Positions 50,901 to 63,599 of a stretch of 64,000 nucleotides of DNA are shown in pieces. The DNA is taken from NCBI RefSeq assembly GCF_023343835.1, contig NC_064437.1, positions 49,674,972 to 49,738,971 on the forward strand, given 5' to 3'. The position numbers and the translations under genes were made by a program. The notes under the pieces are model-generated. The model saw only the letters and a list, made by a program, of their open reading frames with translations, was not told where the DNA came from and made no database searches. The DNA is from Lagopus muta (lineage: Eukaryota > Chordata > Aves > Galliformes > Phasianidae). Each line of letters opens with the position of its first letter. Within the stretch, counting starts at the first letter, position 1.

Positions 50901-53900
50901 GGCTTAACTCTTAAAGAGACCAAAGACAAGAAGGGCCTCTGCAAAAAACCCAGGGGGCCTCTGGCAGAAAATCTGACCTGAAAGCAGGGAGGGCTGAAGT
51001 ACTACAGAAGTGAACACTGAGCTGCATGAGGAAGAATGAGACAGTAGGAAAACAGGAAACCAGTTTCACCAGATTGTATCATGCTTTTCTTTTTTCTTCA
51101 GTGGCTACACTGAAAAGGCACAGATGGCCCTGTAAGAGGAAAAGAGTGCCTATGGAGCAGCAAGACACACATTAGAGAGTTATCTTGCATTTAGACAGCA
51201 ATGATAAGAGAGACCATAAATGGCAAAACTTTAAAGGACCTAAAAAGGGGGGAAAAGAAAGAGACTGATGCTATCTACAAAACAAAAAACTAGAAATGTC
51301 TCTAAGAACCAGTCACTAAAGAATTGATAAAAAGGCTTTATTTCTTCCCATTAAACTCAGTCCTCCCCATTAGAGCAGCAGAGCATTTACAACCACAGGA
51401 CCAGCTCAGCCTGCCCAACGTCCTGTAAAACACACAAACACTCCTATCAGCAGACTCACAAATGGAAACACTTCAGAAGCAGACTGTGCAGGCTCTGCCA
51501 CTTAACGTGACCCCACAGACCAACTATGGGCAATTTATCACAACATTCTGAACTGTTACTCAGAAACCACTACATTAGGAAGTGTACAAGACCAAACACC
51601 TGGCTAAGAAACGCAAGAAAACTGCAGAAATAAGGGTAGGCCCCCCGAGCTGGTATTGTACTTCTACAGCAGTTGTGAAGAACCAAAAAAAACCCAAAAC
51701 CAACTAACCAACAGTCCTGGATCTTCTATCTCAGTTTCCTTCCTGACGTTACTGGTCAAGGAGCCATCATGAAGAAATGCACATGCTAGCTGCTCAGATG
51801 GAATAGTCACACACGCACCATTTGTCACCATGTGTGACAACTTAGGAACCAAGAGACAAGAGATTTCAAAGGACTCTATAATTATCCTCTTATCCTGTTA
51901 TCCTAACCAACCTCATAATTGACCCTCCACTAGATCCCATTATCAATAATCCTTTCAGAGACATTGGTTTCACTTTAAACAGCTTATCACACGTAATGTC
52001 AAAATAAAAATAAGAATGATCAGACAGTAAGAATTACCTTCATCATTTTTTTAAAATTCTTGATACAGAGAGAGTGACATTCCTTAAAATATTTTCCAGA
52101 TGGAATTAAGGGAAAAGAAGAAGAACAGAGTATACTGTTGTTTTTTGTTTTTTGGGGTTTTTTTGACAGCTATTTACAATGGAAATTCACCCCATCTAAG
52201 GAATCAACAATTATGAGATCCTCAGATTACTTAAATTGCAGTTTCTGAAATAGCTGAAAGAGTGGCCTGCAGTATTTCAAAGAACCGTTGTTACAGGGAA
52301 CTGTTGGTTTACCCCTAAGTTCATTGACACCGCAATAATGAAAGAAAACCTTGAATTCATGTCAAAAACAGTAAACTAAATTTAAGGGAAAATGATTAAT
52401 ATTTTAAATTTGCTGAGAAATATCTCAGCTGAGCTAAACTTCCTATATCAGTAAAGTAACACCAGTACATGGAAATATGTTGCCAGCAACTTCTGCCTAC
52501 AAACCTGCTTTCTGAAGGAAGCTCTGTTCAGCCTGCATCCTTCAAATCCTGCACTGTTACATCATGCTCCCCTTGTGCAGGCAATTCAGTTAGGTCAGGC
52601 TATATTCGATAAACTCTAAGCGACTATAAGCTTCCAAGTTCACCTAAAGAAAAAAAACAACTTTCTTTTTTTTCTTCAAATCAGTCCACAAGCTAGCTGA
52701 ATTCACTTACCTCCATAAAACACTCTGCTTGCTTTCACACATCGATTTTTGCTGTCACCACTTTCACAGACTCTTCCTTTCATTCTTTCCCCATACATTT
52801 GTCAGTTTACTGCCAGGAGGCAGTGATATATTGCCAACACCATTTACTTTCTTATTATATTCCCTAGGAGCAATAAAGCCAACATCACCCGATATTCACA
52901 GAGTATGAGCTTTTCATACGTGTCTCCCAAAAACTGCTTCCTCATCTAGTTATACAAGACAGCAAAGTTGCCCAGTAAGAGCTCTGTGCAGAAACACCTG
53001 AGATGCCCACACAACAGATCTGATGCGAAGCACTTCACTCTCTCACCCTTCTGGCACACCAGCAGTGCCTGGAAGCTCAGACACATCACACAGGGGCTTT
53101 GTCTGTGCAGTGTGCCTGACAAGCACCATTGCACCCTGTAGATTTCTATTCCCATAAGATTACTCTTTCCACAATTAATTAGGATACAAAAATAATTAAG
53201 AATAAACAAGCTGAATGAAACTGTTTTATTTATTCCCTTAAACTTGCTTTTCATCAGGCTAGATGAATGGGCACTAACAGAAAGAACCACAAATGAGATC
53301 AAGGTGAAATGCTGATTTCATGAACAGCAGCACATGATGTACCAGGTATGGAAGAACTTACAGCACGCCCTAAGTTACACATCCTCCCTTGCACTGCCTT
53401 GCTGTGCTGTCCTACACACAGCTCCTCCAGGTGCCTCAGCAAACCCAAATGGGAGCTTCCCAAAGCTCAGGCCCTGTGCTGTGCTTCCAGAGGACCTCAC
53501 TGTGCTGCTTATTTACTTCACAGTCGCAGATCAGTGTGCAAAAAATGAAAAACAAGTTTGATCAATTCAATCCTGCTCTAACTGCTGAGATTTTCACAGA
53601 TTTAGGGTAGGCATCAGGTCCTTCAGTATATAATGAATTGCTTTAGATGAGGAAGAAGAACATACCAATTCCATACTCCATAACAAAACCAGCTCTTATA
53701 CAAAAAGCCCTGGATGTTACTGGAGCACAGCACTACCACCTCTCAAGCAGAGAAATTACCTGACTGTTGTGTTCCCAGTTCCATCACAAGGGGAAGAGCT
53801 GCTGTTTTCAATTCTTTCTGCCCAGCCCATTTCTGTGCCAACATTCTGTCTGCCCGCAGGAACACTTTTTCCAATCCCTCAAGCAAATGAGATGCAATTT

Positions 53901-56900
53901 TGCTCATCAGATTTGCTACTTCTGACATCATGCCATAGCCATACCAAGGAACATTCAAGCTAATTAAATGCAGTTTCAGAACTTCAGTTATCAGAGAAAA
54001 ACAGAATCAACAGAGGACTGTTAATAAATACATTTCTCAAACGCCTATTGCCTTTATCTAGAAAAAACACTGTCCGTTTGTTAGGTGTAACAGATCAGAT
54101 AGCATGACTTCAAAGCTTTTATTTGTTTGGTTGGAAGAAAGTGTAATTTAAGGGCAGAGTCGCGTGAAAGTGGAGTGCCCAACAGATACAGCTAATAGGG
54201 AGAGAATCCCCCAGTACAGTAACATGCTGCAGCACTGGGCATGGCATGTGATCATGGTGAAAAAGAGATGGGCACAGATGGCTACAGCCAGAGTTCGGCC
54301 CTATCCCAGCAGCTCCTAACTCAGCACCAACAGCCACTGTGCTGCCTGAACGGGCTCGAAGCACCTCTGTCAGTGGGGACTGATGTTGTCAAACACCAGC
54401 TCAAGGATGTGAGCCCAAAAAGAGACACGATGAAGAGGTATCTGCCTGCGTTAACAGACTAAATCAGTATGTTTCAGTGGTCCTCGAGAAGTTCTCAAAG
54501 CCAAAGAAGTTTAAGATGTGCATACAATGAACACTTAAAGACAGAACTTATTAAACATTGTCCCAGAAATACATGGGTTGTTAAATAAGCTCCCAGAATG
54601 CTGCGGCCAGCAGGAAAACCATCTGGCTCACGCTGGACATGCTATTTAAGAAGCTCAACAGCAGCACGGACTCCAAGAAACCCCCATAGAGGCAGAGGAA
54701 AGATCCCATTTTGCAGATTTGCATTTCACATCTGGGAAATTTGAGTCATCACATCCACATTGGTACAAATCCAGAAACTGCAGGAAGGAAGGAAGCTCTG
54801 AATTGGGGGAGGGGGGTGGAAGAGCGGGGGACTGTTTCCACATTCAACAAAGGGAGAGAGAAAGGTCAGCGCTGCCCTGCTGAGGGCTGTGCGTGGGGAG
54901 TTACATTCCCAACTTCAAAGCTACTTCAGGTCCTGTGCAGAAAAGGGGATGCAGGAGCAAAGCAGTGGTGAGCTGAAACATCTCCACACTTTTGTACTCC
55001 AAACTGACCCACAGGGTTCTATGCAACAGCTGAGAAACACCTTTTATTTTTTTTAATGGTCCTAGACAATGTTCTGTTCTCTTACCTATCTCCTATCTGG
55101 AACTTCGCTTCCAACTTTTTAATCAAGAACTGAAGTGTATTTTACTGTATTTTCATCTGCATTCTTACCTAATGCTCAGAATGAATTCAAGAGAGGTTTT
55201 TAAACATTATGTATGGTGCTACTCCATAAGAAGTGGACTGTAAGCAGATGTGTGGGCAAGCCCCCAAGCAGAGCAACAAACAGATATCTGAGGAAACCCA
55301 GAAATGCAGACACATCTCTGGGCAATCCATGGACATTGCTCTGATGGTATCACCAAGCATCAAGACCAGAAGAACCATTTCCTCTGTGTTCCCAAGAAGC
55401 ATAGGCCAGCCACCATCTAGCAGAAGGAAAACGTACACTTCCCAGTCACTCCCTGAGTGCACACTAAGCCCTGAGAGGTGGGAAGGGTGAGCAGTTTGTT
55501 CTCCATAAGTAGCCCACCAGTGAATTACAACAACAATAACGTGCACTGTAGCTAAATACCCACACATGGCTCAGGGCAGCATGTTACCATTATTTCTGGA
55601 CACTGCTTTTGGGACCTTCTGGCAGCAACTAATACACTTACTGTTTCAGAAAGTATTCAAGGACAAGATTCCATGGAAATCCCACAGGTTCTTGTGATAA
55701 CCACTATGGGTAATGAAAACAATATTTAACAGTTAAAAAGCATTTTCTAGGAGTCCAGTGTATCTCAGAGGCATTACTTCCACATTCATTTTAACTCAGT
55801 ACAGAGACTTCCCCGACGTACCTTTGCACCAGCTCCCAGCCCTGCTTGCTGTTGCGCACACTGGGCACACAACACGTGTAGAGAGATCACGGTTACACAC
55901 AGCTGATCACACCTCTGTTATTTACGCCATATCCTGAAATTCATACCAGAGTCAATATAATCATCTGACAACAAAAACACCAAAAAAGGAGAGAAAAGGC
56001 CCATTAATCCTTTGGAAAAAAAACGTTGTAATGCTGACTGAAAGCAAATGTTGATGATCACTTCGCATACTGCCTTCTCAGTTCATTACTTCAACAAATG
56101 AAATGAGCAGAAACTAACAAATATGATGAACAAGCATAAAAGTGCTGCTTCTTTTGCGATAAGTGCCAAGGAAAGGCAGCCAGCAGACAGTGTTCTGTGA
56201 CGGCCTGCAAATCACCAGCACCAAACTACAGCCAAGCAGCGGTTTCCCAATGGCTTCTGCACTGCATGCAAGGTAATTGATCACGTTTACTAATGAAGAG
56301 GGAACTCATATTAGCTCCCTAATGAAATACATTGCCTGGCTCCCTGGGCAGCACCACAGCCCTCAGGCTCTGGGAAGAAGCCTGTTACAAACTGCTGGCT
56401 CATCTTAGTGCAGTAGAGATGAGCAGATGCTGAAGCTGCCCACAGCCGTGCCTACCTTCCCAATGCCAGAGCTGCAAACCCACTTGTCAGCACAGCCAAG
56501 GCAGCGCTACAGCACCTCAAGGCACAAAGCGGGGCTGACTGCAACCATTCAGCCCACAGTGACTCCCATCGCAGGGAAGGCTGTGCATGGGCTGCAGATG
56601 CCACCCGAGGTCCCAACTGGAGCCCTATCTTATTAGAAAGACAAACACAGGAGACTGTAACTCACCCTCATGTACACACCCTGCAGACTTAAGCAAGAGG
56701 AGAACAGAGGCCACATGGGTGTCTTCTCCCAGGGCTGCCTGACTGCTGGCACATGCTGGCAGCAGCTCACCTCCTGCTACAGTGCAGCAAGTGCAGGCAG
56801 CTCCTGAGAAAGAAAGCACAGCTCTCTCTGTGGTTCACTGAGCCACCACAGCAAACATCTCTGATTCTGATGAATAAAAAGAGTGAGCAGCCTGGGCGTT

Positions 56901-57800
56901 GCAGGCTTTGGTTTTAAAGGGTCACACCTTTCAGAGTGCTCCGGGTCACAGCTGGGAGCCACTGCGTGCGGAAATGCTGCAGCACAACAGTCCCATTGCT
57001 CCCAGCACCACCTGCAAGGCACCCTCAACCACACAGCGCCTGGGGGATGTGGCCAGCTCTCCTTGGGAAAGAAACAAAACCCTTTTCCTCTTAGAAAGAA
57101 TGCATAAAATGAAGGATTGTCTTTGTTTGTTTTTAATCTGCTTTTTAAAGCTACCAGACTACGAGACAGTCCAAACTGCAGCCATAAGAAAAATAGTAAA
57201 AATCACATTTTTCTTAACTCAGTTTGTTTCAGGTTAGGGACGAGTGATTTCCCCTGTTAAGCACAGGCTACCATAGCACATCATTGCTCCCCCAAGCTCC
57301 ATGAATGCCAAAGCATGCTGTCACCTCCAAGCACACACATACCACACAGGAGCAGCGGTACCCTCTGAGCTTTCTTACCAGCTGCAGCTGAATCACAGCA
57401 GAGAAACATTACAGAAGTGAGAACAAGAAGGAGTCCCAGAGCTGCCTGCAAAAGCAGCAGTCCTTTCCAGACTGGAGTAAATCATAGAGATTATGGGAAG
57501 TTTACAGCCTGCTGGCTGCGGGGTCTCACGGTGCCAGTTACAGCGGAGCTGTTTGCATAACCCCTTTTGCCACACAGAGTGTGGCTACAGGTCTGTCCCA
57601 CACATTCAGCACCGTGGGAACACGTAGAAGAGAATCAGTTACACGCAGGTGGGATGAGAGGCAACCACATTTGAGGTCTGTCTGTCCATCTGTCCAGCAC
57701 AACATAATGGCATTCACAAAACCTCTACGACACCTGAGTCTGTCGTCTAGAAAATAAAGGCTTAGTTTGCAAAAAGGCGCAGCACAGACACTGCGTGCTG
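42000..57800. other. long SLC16A12 first intron(s)
   Basis: About 16 kb of largely unique AT-rich sequence between the start-codon exon and the CpG island at 57.8-58.7 kb. I recognise only small items: a CR1 tail at 49.59-49.65 kb, a (CA)n at 45868, and scattered A/T tracts. No coding exon was found on either strand. Noncoding 5' UTR exons of SLC16A12 may be hidden here, since they have no codon signal to show them. Confidence 0.5.
49590..49649 (+). mobile_element. CR1 3' tail fragment
   Basis: About 60 bp: an AAGGCCCTTGTTC...TTTTCCAACTAATTCTATGATTCTATGATTC arrangement, i.e. the last CR1 bases followed by two ATTCTATG units. Plus orientation, inside the SLC16A12 first intron, antisense to the gene. 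Confidence 0.7.
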
Positions 57801-57829
57801 AAGTTAGCGCAGCCAGAACCACACACGGC

Positions 57830-58700
57830 TAAAGCAGACCCACTGGCTGACGGCTCAGCGCAGCAGCAGAGCGCAGAACCAACCGCTCGTGGTGCGGCAG
57901 AGCAGACCGCACGCACTGACACCGCACGCAGCTGCTCGAGCCGGGGCTCCAACAGCGGCCCCGCGCCTCCTCACCTGTCCTCGCTCTCCGGCCGCTCCCC
58001 GACAGCCGCGCGGGTCTCTCGGACGGCCTCTTACGCAACCATACGTCCCAAGGACCGACGGCCAAACTTCTCCCCAAGGAAGCAAATGGTGTTTGCTCCC
58101 AAACATCTGAAAAATCCGCCCCCTGCCCGCGCCCGAGCCGTGGGGCGCCGGCCCGGAACGCGAGCCCGCACGGCGCAGCGCCCGCAGGTGGACCGGGGGC
58201 GGGGGTCCCGCAGCGGCGGCGCTCCCGGGGCACTTCCAGCTGCTGACATGGGAGCCCCAAGGGGTTCGCTAAGAACCTTCGATGAACGTAGAGCCGCCGA
58301 AAAGGTAGGAAAGTGAAACACCTCGTTAACAACGCGCATTCGGCAGAACGCCTATATTAAATAAGGGTCGATTCAGCACAGAAACAGAATTAGGGATAAT
58401 ACTCACCGTGCCCTTTGGCATTCCTTCTCGCTGAGCGATCCCCTGCCCTCAGTCCGACCGCCAGCACGAACGCCCCCCTTCCCCAAGCCGAGGGCTGCGG
58501 TGCGCGTGTGCCTAGCGCTGCCCCGCGGGCACCCGGCAGTGTGCGGGGCGCGCACCGCCGCACCTCCCGCCCGCAGCGCCGCTCGGGACGGGACCGCCCA
58601 GCAACGCCCTGCTCCTCCCGCAGCGGTGGGCAGCGCCCGGGCCCCGTGTATGCGGGCAGTGCGGGGAGCCGAGTGCAGCTTTTCCCAGCAGCTCTCATTT
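57830..58700 (-). promoter_or_regulatory. CpG island with two minus-strand donor sites, likely SLC16A12 promoter
   Basis: CpG-dense block of about 850 bp, the only one right of 18 kb. It has two strong minus-strand 5' splice sites: CACG|GTGAGT with the exon ending at 58407, and GACAG|GTGAGG ending at 57975. These fit alternative noncoding first exons of SLC16A12, whose first coding exon starts with an acceptor at 41997 and so needs an upstream exon. Arginine/proline-rich frames across the island (for example 57795-58316) are compositional. An exact start site cannot be seen, and assignment to SLC16A12 is by position and strand. Confidence 0.65.
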
Positions 58701-59699
58701 CCTTCTTATTAAACAGGGAAAAACGAACAAACAGAATTAAGTTCTCTCGTGCAAAGAAACCGAAGCACTATTGATGTTTTATCTAGCTGCCCACCTGGCG
58801 TTACAATATCCATTGCACTTATGCGTGCAAACCCAGCTTTCCCCATCGAACGGTGAGGCTCACAGCTAGTTTGCCAGTAGATGCATCACAGCTGGGTGTA
58901 CACCAACTCCTGCACCCACACAGCCCTAGCACTGCCTTACACCATTAGGAGCTGCACTGCTGCTCACTGCATTTTAGACGTCCAAATTCAACACAAAGGC
59001 ACAGGTCAGGGCAGCTGTGCAGGGACTGCAGCGGGCTTTGGACCCTCAACTGGGAACAAGTTTCAAATTCCAGCAACCCTTTGTTTATCCAAGGAGATAA
59101 ACCACGCCGGCTGCTGGACATGCCAGGGGCTGTCTGCTGGGGGCTGGAGAACAGCAGGGCTCTGCTCAGAAGGACACCATCACCCTAGGACACCATCCCA
59201 TGACCCACCAAGACACTGCACAGCCTTTTCCCCTCCCTATTGCCCCACAGTGCCAGGAGTGGGCAGCTGGGAACTCCAGGAGATCCCAAACCCCTCTGCT
59301 ACTTGGTGGGGGCGACAGGCCAAGGAAGGGTCCAAGGGATGTCCCTGTGCAGGGCTATAGGGCTGCACTCAGCTCCCTGTCTCCCTGGGGTGCAGCTGTG
59401 TCCCCTTCTGTGCTCTGCTGTGCATTAATGGCATGGTGTAACTCACTGCACTGCCCTCAGTCCCCCTGAGGGCCAGGACTGTGCTCTGTCAGCCCACCCA
59501 CTAAGGTGCCACAGGAGCACAGCCCTGCACAGAGATGCCTGGGTGAGGACACCATGTCTGGGAAAGGACTCCTTTGGGTCTTGTGCAAACACAAATAATA
59601 TCTTTAAACTCCTTCATAAGCTTTCCAAAGGGGAAAAAAAGTAAAAATCAGAAACAATAATGCTAGAACTTAGCAGATGAGATACATGCTTCTGTAGCT

Positions 59700-59856
59700 T
59701 GGAGGATGGCTGTGTGCTGTGGTGCAGCTGATGAGTGGCATTTGGACAATGCTCTCAGACACAGGGCTTGCATTTCCAATGGTCCCTTGTGGAGTCAGGG
59801 GTTAGACTCAATGACTATTGTGGGTCCCTTCCAACTCAGGATATTCCGTTTCTGTG
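59700..59856 (+). mobile_element. CR1 3'-end fragment
   Basis: Plus-strand CR1 end of about 155 bp: GGGGTTAGACTCAATGACTATTGTGGGTCCCTTCCAACTCAGGATATTC-type sequence, with the GGGTCCCTTCCAACTC phrase typical of the CR1 3' UTR. The terminal octamer repeats have decayed to ATTCCGTTTCTG. Non-coding. Confidence 0.85.
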
Positions 59857-61051
59857 GTCACTAACATTTGGAGCAGCCACCTTTGGCACCACATGGTCAA
59901 GAGGACACAGCTTCCCTGACATCCCCAGTATTAAGACAACAACACTCCAGGATGGACATGGGCAAACCATACCCCCACAGCCCCAACCTGGCAGATTCCC
60001 AGCCAGGAGGTGAGGCTCTCACCACCACTCACCAGCACAGACTGCTCTTCCCAGGCACAAGACTGAGCTGTGTTGCTTAGGTGTGCACAGGGCTCCAGCA
60101 GAAGGTCAGGAGACTGCGAGATCCTCAAAGAACATAGTTGTATAATTCACGTGTGGAATCTAGAGTAAGAAAAGAGGAGGACGTAGTTGTATTCCATAGC
60201 CCCCTCACTTTTCACACTGATGGTTCCTGCAACATAAGGCCATTTTACAGTATTAGAGCAAAAGAATAATTTGAAAAGAAGCCCAACTTCTAATGGCACC
60301 CAGGACAAGATGCACCTATATCCTACAACCTATTCTGACTAAACATGTCTCATCTATGAGAATTTTTGCTAGACACAGCCTCTTTTTTTATATACACTAA
60401 GTACAGCAGATGAGGAAAGCACACCATTTCCATGGCTGTACAAACATTCACTGGCATTACATTTCTCCTTTATCTGATGGACAACAGGTGTGCTTTGCTG
60501 TGTCCTTCTGCAGAGGTATCAGCAGCTCAGCACCCAAGCCCCCAACCTACAGCAACTTCTGGGCCAAAGCAGAAGGGGCTTTGCCCCTGCGAAGATCTCA
60601 CACAAAGACTGATCCAGGCTGCAGAGCCTGTGGGCAGCTCAGGTCCTTACCTAACCCCACAGCAGCACACAGCACCAGATGACAGGCGATGGTGAGCCAT
60701 CTCCCACTCCACAATGTACAGAGACGGAACCCAGGCTGCACCCTGTGCACTCTCTCCCTCCCCCATGGCACGGTGCAGCCCCAGGGCATTCTCCACTCCG
60801 CTTCTGCTGTAAAATGCACAAGTGAACTGCTAGCCCTGATTTCCGTCTGTGTTTTACTGCCAGACTGTTGTGTTTGTTTACAGCCTGGGGAAGAGGTTTA
60901 TTGTTTTAAATGTTAATATCCTCCTTTAAATAAAATATGCCCATTGATAATATCTAGAGCAAACATTTGCAGAGCTAACAAAGTGGGAAAACATTGTCAT
61001 CCTATCCAGAGAGAAAGTTGCAAGCACCAAAGTGCTGTTTGACTTGGAGGT

Positions 61052-61065
61052 GCACCAGGGGGCTC
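61052..61065 (+). promoter_or_regulatory. CTCF-like motif, plus orientation
   Basis: GCACCAGGGGGCTC agrees with the vertebrate CTCF core CCASYAGRKGGCRS at 12 of 14 positions (mismatches at the first base and the R). It lies about 2.4 kb outside the SLC16A12 island. It pairs with a minus-oriented site 180 bp to the right. Confidence 0.45.
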
Positions 61066-61233
61066 CGAGGCTGCTTATGCAACACGCAACCTTCAGCTAT
61101 TTATTTTATTCCGTGCGTGTGCAAGCGAGCTGTTGGGCTTCTTTCCCCGTTTGCTTTTTCTCTTTAACTTGAGCATGCGTGGACAGAGACTTAAGGCAGA
61201 GCCGCACTGTGTGTAGCAAGGGAGCCGGGCGGC

Positions 61234-61248
61234 GGTGCCACCTAGTGG
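61234..61248 (-). promoter_or_regulatory. CTCF-like motif, minus orientation
   Basis: On the minus strand this reads CCACTAGGTGGCACC, agreeing at all 14 positions with the CTCF core CCASYAGRKGGCRS. It lies in a local GC-rich patch in otherwise AT-rich intergenic DNA. It is a good candidate for an insulator or loop anchor between SLC16A12 and the next gene. Confidence 0.6.
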
Positions 61249-61911
61249 GAGACGCGGCAAGACGGCTGGGCTCCGGCAGGGCTGCCGGGCCCTCGGGAGG
61301 AGGAGGAAGACATCACTTCAAGACCAGGAGCTGTCGGCACAAACCTGCCTTTGCACCTGCTTCTCCTGCAGTAGGGCTTCACAGACGTTGCACATCTTGC
61401 AGCAAAGATAAGGGACTTCAAAACATATGGGGCTTCAGTGGTTTCTTGCCTGATGACAGAAAAGGAGGAGAGGAAGAAAAATCCCTCTCCTCCAGAGGAT
61501 CTGATCCTGGGTGTTTTCTGTCCTACCTGTGAAGAGAAAGAGCAGCTGCAGGGCACTGGGTTGGCGGCTCTGGTTCTCTCACACTGCTCTTCCTTCTTCA
61601 AGGAGGCAAAACTGTGCTGCACAGCTGCAGGGACTTCAAGCTGCCAGGATCTAAGAAGACAGAGAAAAAATTTATTCCTAGGCTTTAGCCTAGAGAGGAC
61701 AAACCCCATGGAATTTAGGACAATGTTTTTGGCTTATCTTGCAAATATCTCCACAATTTTTTTTTTGCACAGCATTCTGTAGCCAAGTGCAATATGCAGG
61801 GCGCTAGCTGCTAACAGCACGCTCCATGCCTGCATCCTGAGAACAGCATGCAGTTGTTTATTTATTCAAATAACACCAGGGGTGAGGTTGCTCAAAACAA
61901 AGCAAATCTAC

Positions 61912-61937
61912 TTAAAAGGAATGAATATTCCTTTTAA
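61912..61937. repeat. perfect 11-bp inverted repeat
   Basis: TTAAAAGGAAT and ATTCCTTTTAA flank a 4-base GAAT spacer, a perfect hairpin-capable palindrome. It is followed by AAATTCATTC, complementary to the GAATGAAT of the spacer region. Function is unknown; it may be a chance AT-rich palindrome or a paired factor site. Confidence 0.8.
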
Positions 61938-63599
61938 ATTCATTCAGCATTTAGTGATTCCTGTAGCTATCTTCAAAAATGAACTTTTCAGTTCATTATG
62001 CCTGCCAGGTGGTAACAATGTAGGATTTATACAAAGATACTTTGATTGCAACCTCCCAGCTGGCAAGGCTGCTTTAATAGCTTGCAGGAGAGAGCAATGC
62101 TAGCACATCTGTCCTGATGGCTCTGGATGACTTCCTCATCCTTACACAGATCCTTACAACATGGAAAGAAGCTCTGATCCCTCACAGTCAAGTAAGCAGA
62201 ACTCCTTCAGGACAGAGGAGGCACACTGCTGCTCTCAGTGTGACACAGTGCCACCTCTGGCAGTGGCAATCCTTTGCCCTCAGCCATCTCTGGAACATGG
62301 TGCTCCATAGCTGCCTCTTAGTGTTCAGGAACACCAGCATGGTGCTGGCTGCAGGCCGCTCAGTACCTGGGGACTGCCACCCCTCACACAGCACAGCCAT
62401 CGCTCCAGCCAGCAGAGCCCCATCCTGCCAGCAACATCACTGGATCTGATGCAAAATCCATTTGGAGGCCAGCACACCCTTGTGCTGCATCACTCGAGTA
62501 CTGACACGAGCAATGAATGTTCAAGACCAGGCCATTGCTTTCTTGAGAGAGTGCATCTGCATTCAAACTTTGGCAACGAGATTCAGTTCTTATTTTGCTT
62601 CTTCTCGTTGAGGCTTCTTAGAGGGAGAGTCACAGAGGTTTGAAGAACATTTACTGTATTCAGGGTCACAGTCTTTCCATCTCTCTGCAGCACATTAATG
62701 ATAATCTACAATCAAGTTCCAGTCAGCACCAGAGAATCAGAAATTGGGTTCATTTTTTAGGTTTGAACAAGGTTTGAATACTTACTGCCCAGGACATTCA
62801 TGTCCTCTACCTCCCAGGCAGAGAGACACAAGAGAGTGTGGTCTTTTTCACAGCCCATATTTCATTTTACCCTAGATTCAAAGACACCTTGTACTTTGAA
62901 AACAGATTCCAGTAGAACTCATTCGACTGGAAACAATCACAAATGTTTGTTTTGTCACCAGTTCAACCCCATATGGCTCTCCCACTCCTAAATTTCTGTT
63001 GTGTCCTGCCAAAACTCACTTGAAAGCATCTTGTGACAGTCTAACAAGAACATCAGCACTGCTACCCCTGAAACACTAGGACAGCTTTGCTAAGCTTGGA
63101 ATGCACCACAGGCACACCACTTGCCCAGGAAGTCAGGCCCTTGGGCTGTCCCCAAGCATCCCATACTTGTCTTCTCTACCACACCTGTGCAATTAAGTAC
63201 TGTGTTTTAGTCACCTCCCACTTCTCAGCCAGAATTTGCAACTTTTACACAATATTACACAGTAATTCAGTCAAAAAAAAAATCACTTTAAAAACATATA
63301 AGTCTTCTCCTGTTGGACAGTTTGAATTTGTCAGAATTGTTAAAATTCATGGTCTCTGTGTGTTCGAGAAAGAATGACGGGAGCTGCATGTTTCAACAGA
63401 ACAAATGCTTGAGTCTGAAAGCAATGGAACATGGCACATGCCATCACAAGCAAAAGCAGGGAATCCCACTCATTCTGCTCCAACTTACGTTAACGATTAT
63501 CTAGACGTATCAGAAATAACAAGCCAGGCCACCTTAACCTAGCTTCTAACAGATCTCATTTTGCACCAAGACAAGTATTTCGAATACATACCTGGAATC

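Noticed and set aside
57795-58316. 173-residue plus-strand open frame in the CpG island
   Set aside because: Arginine/alanine/proline-rich frames open on several frames and both strands at once, as expected from GC-rich DNA; no domain or start context supports it.
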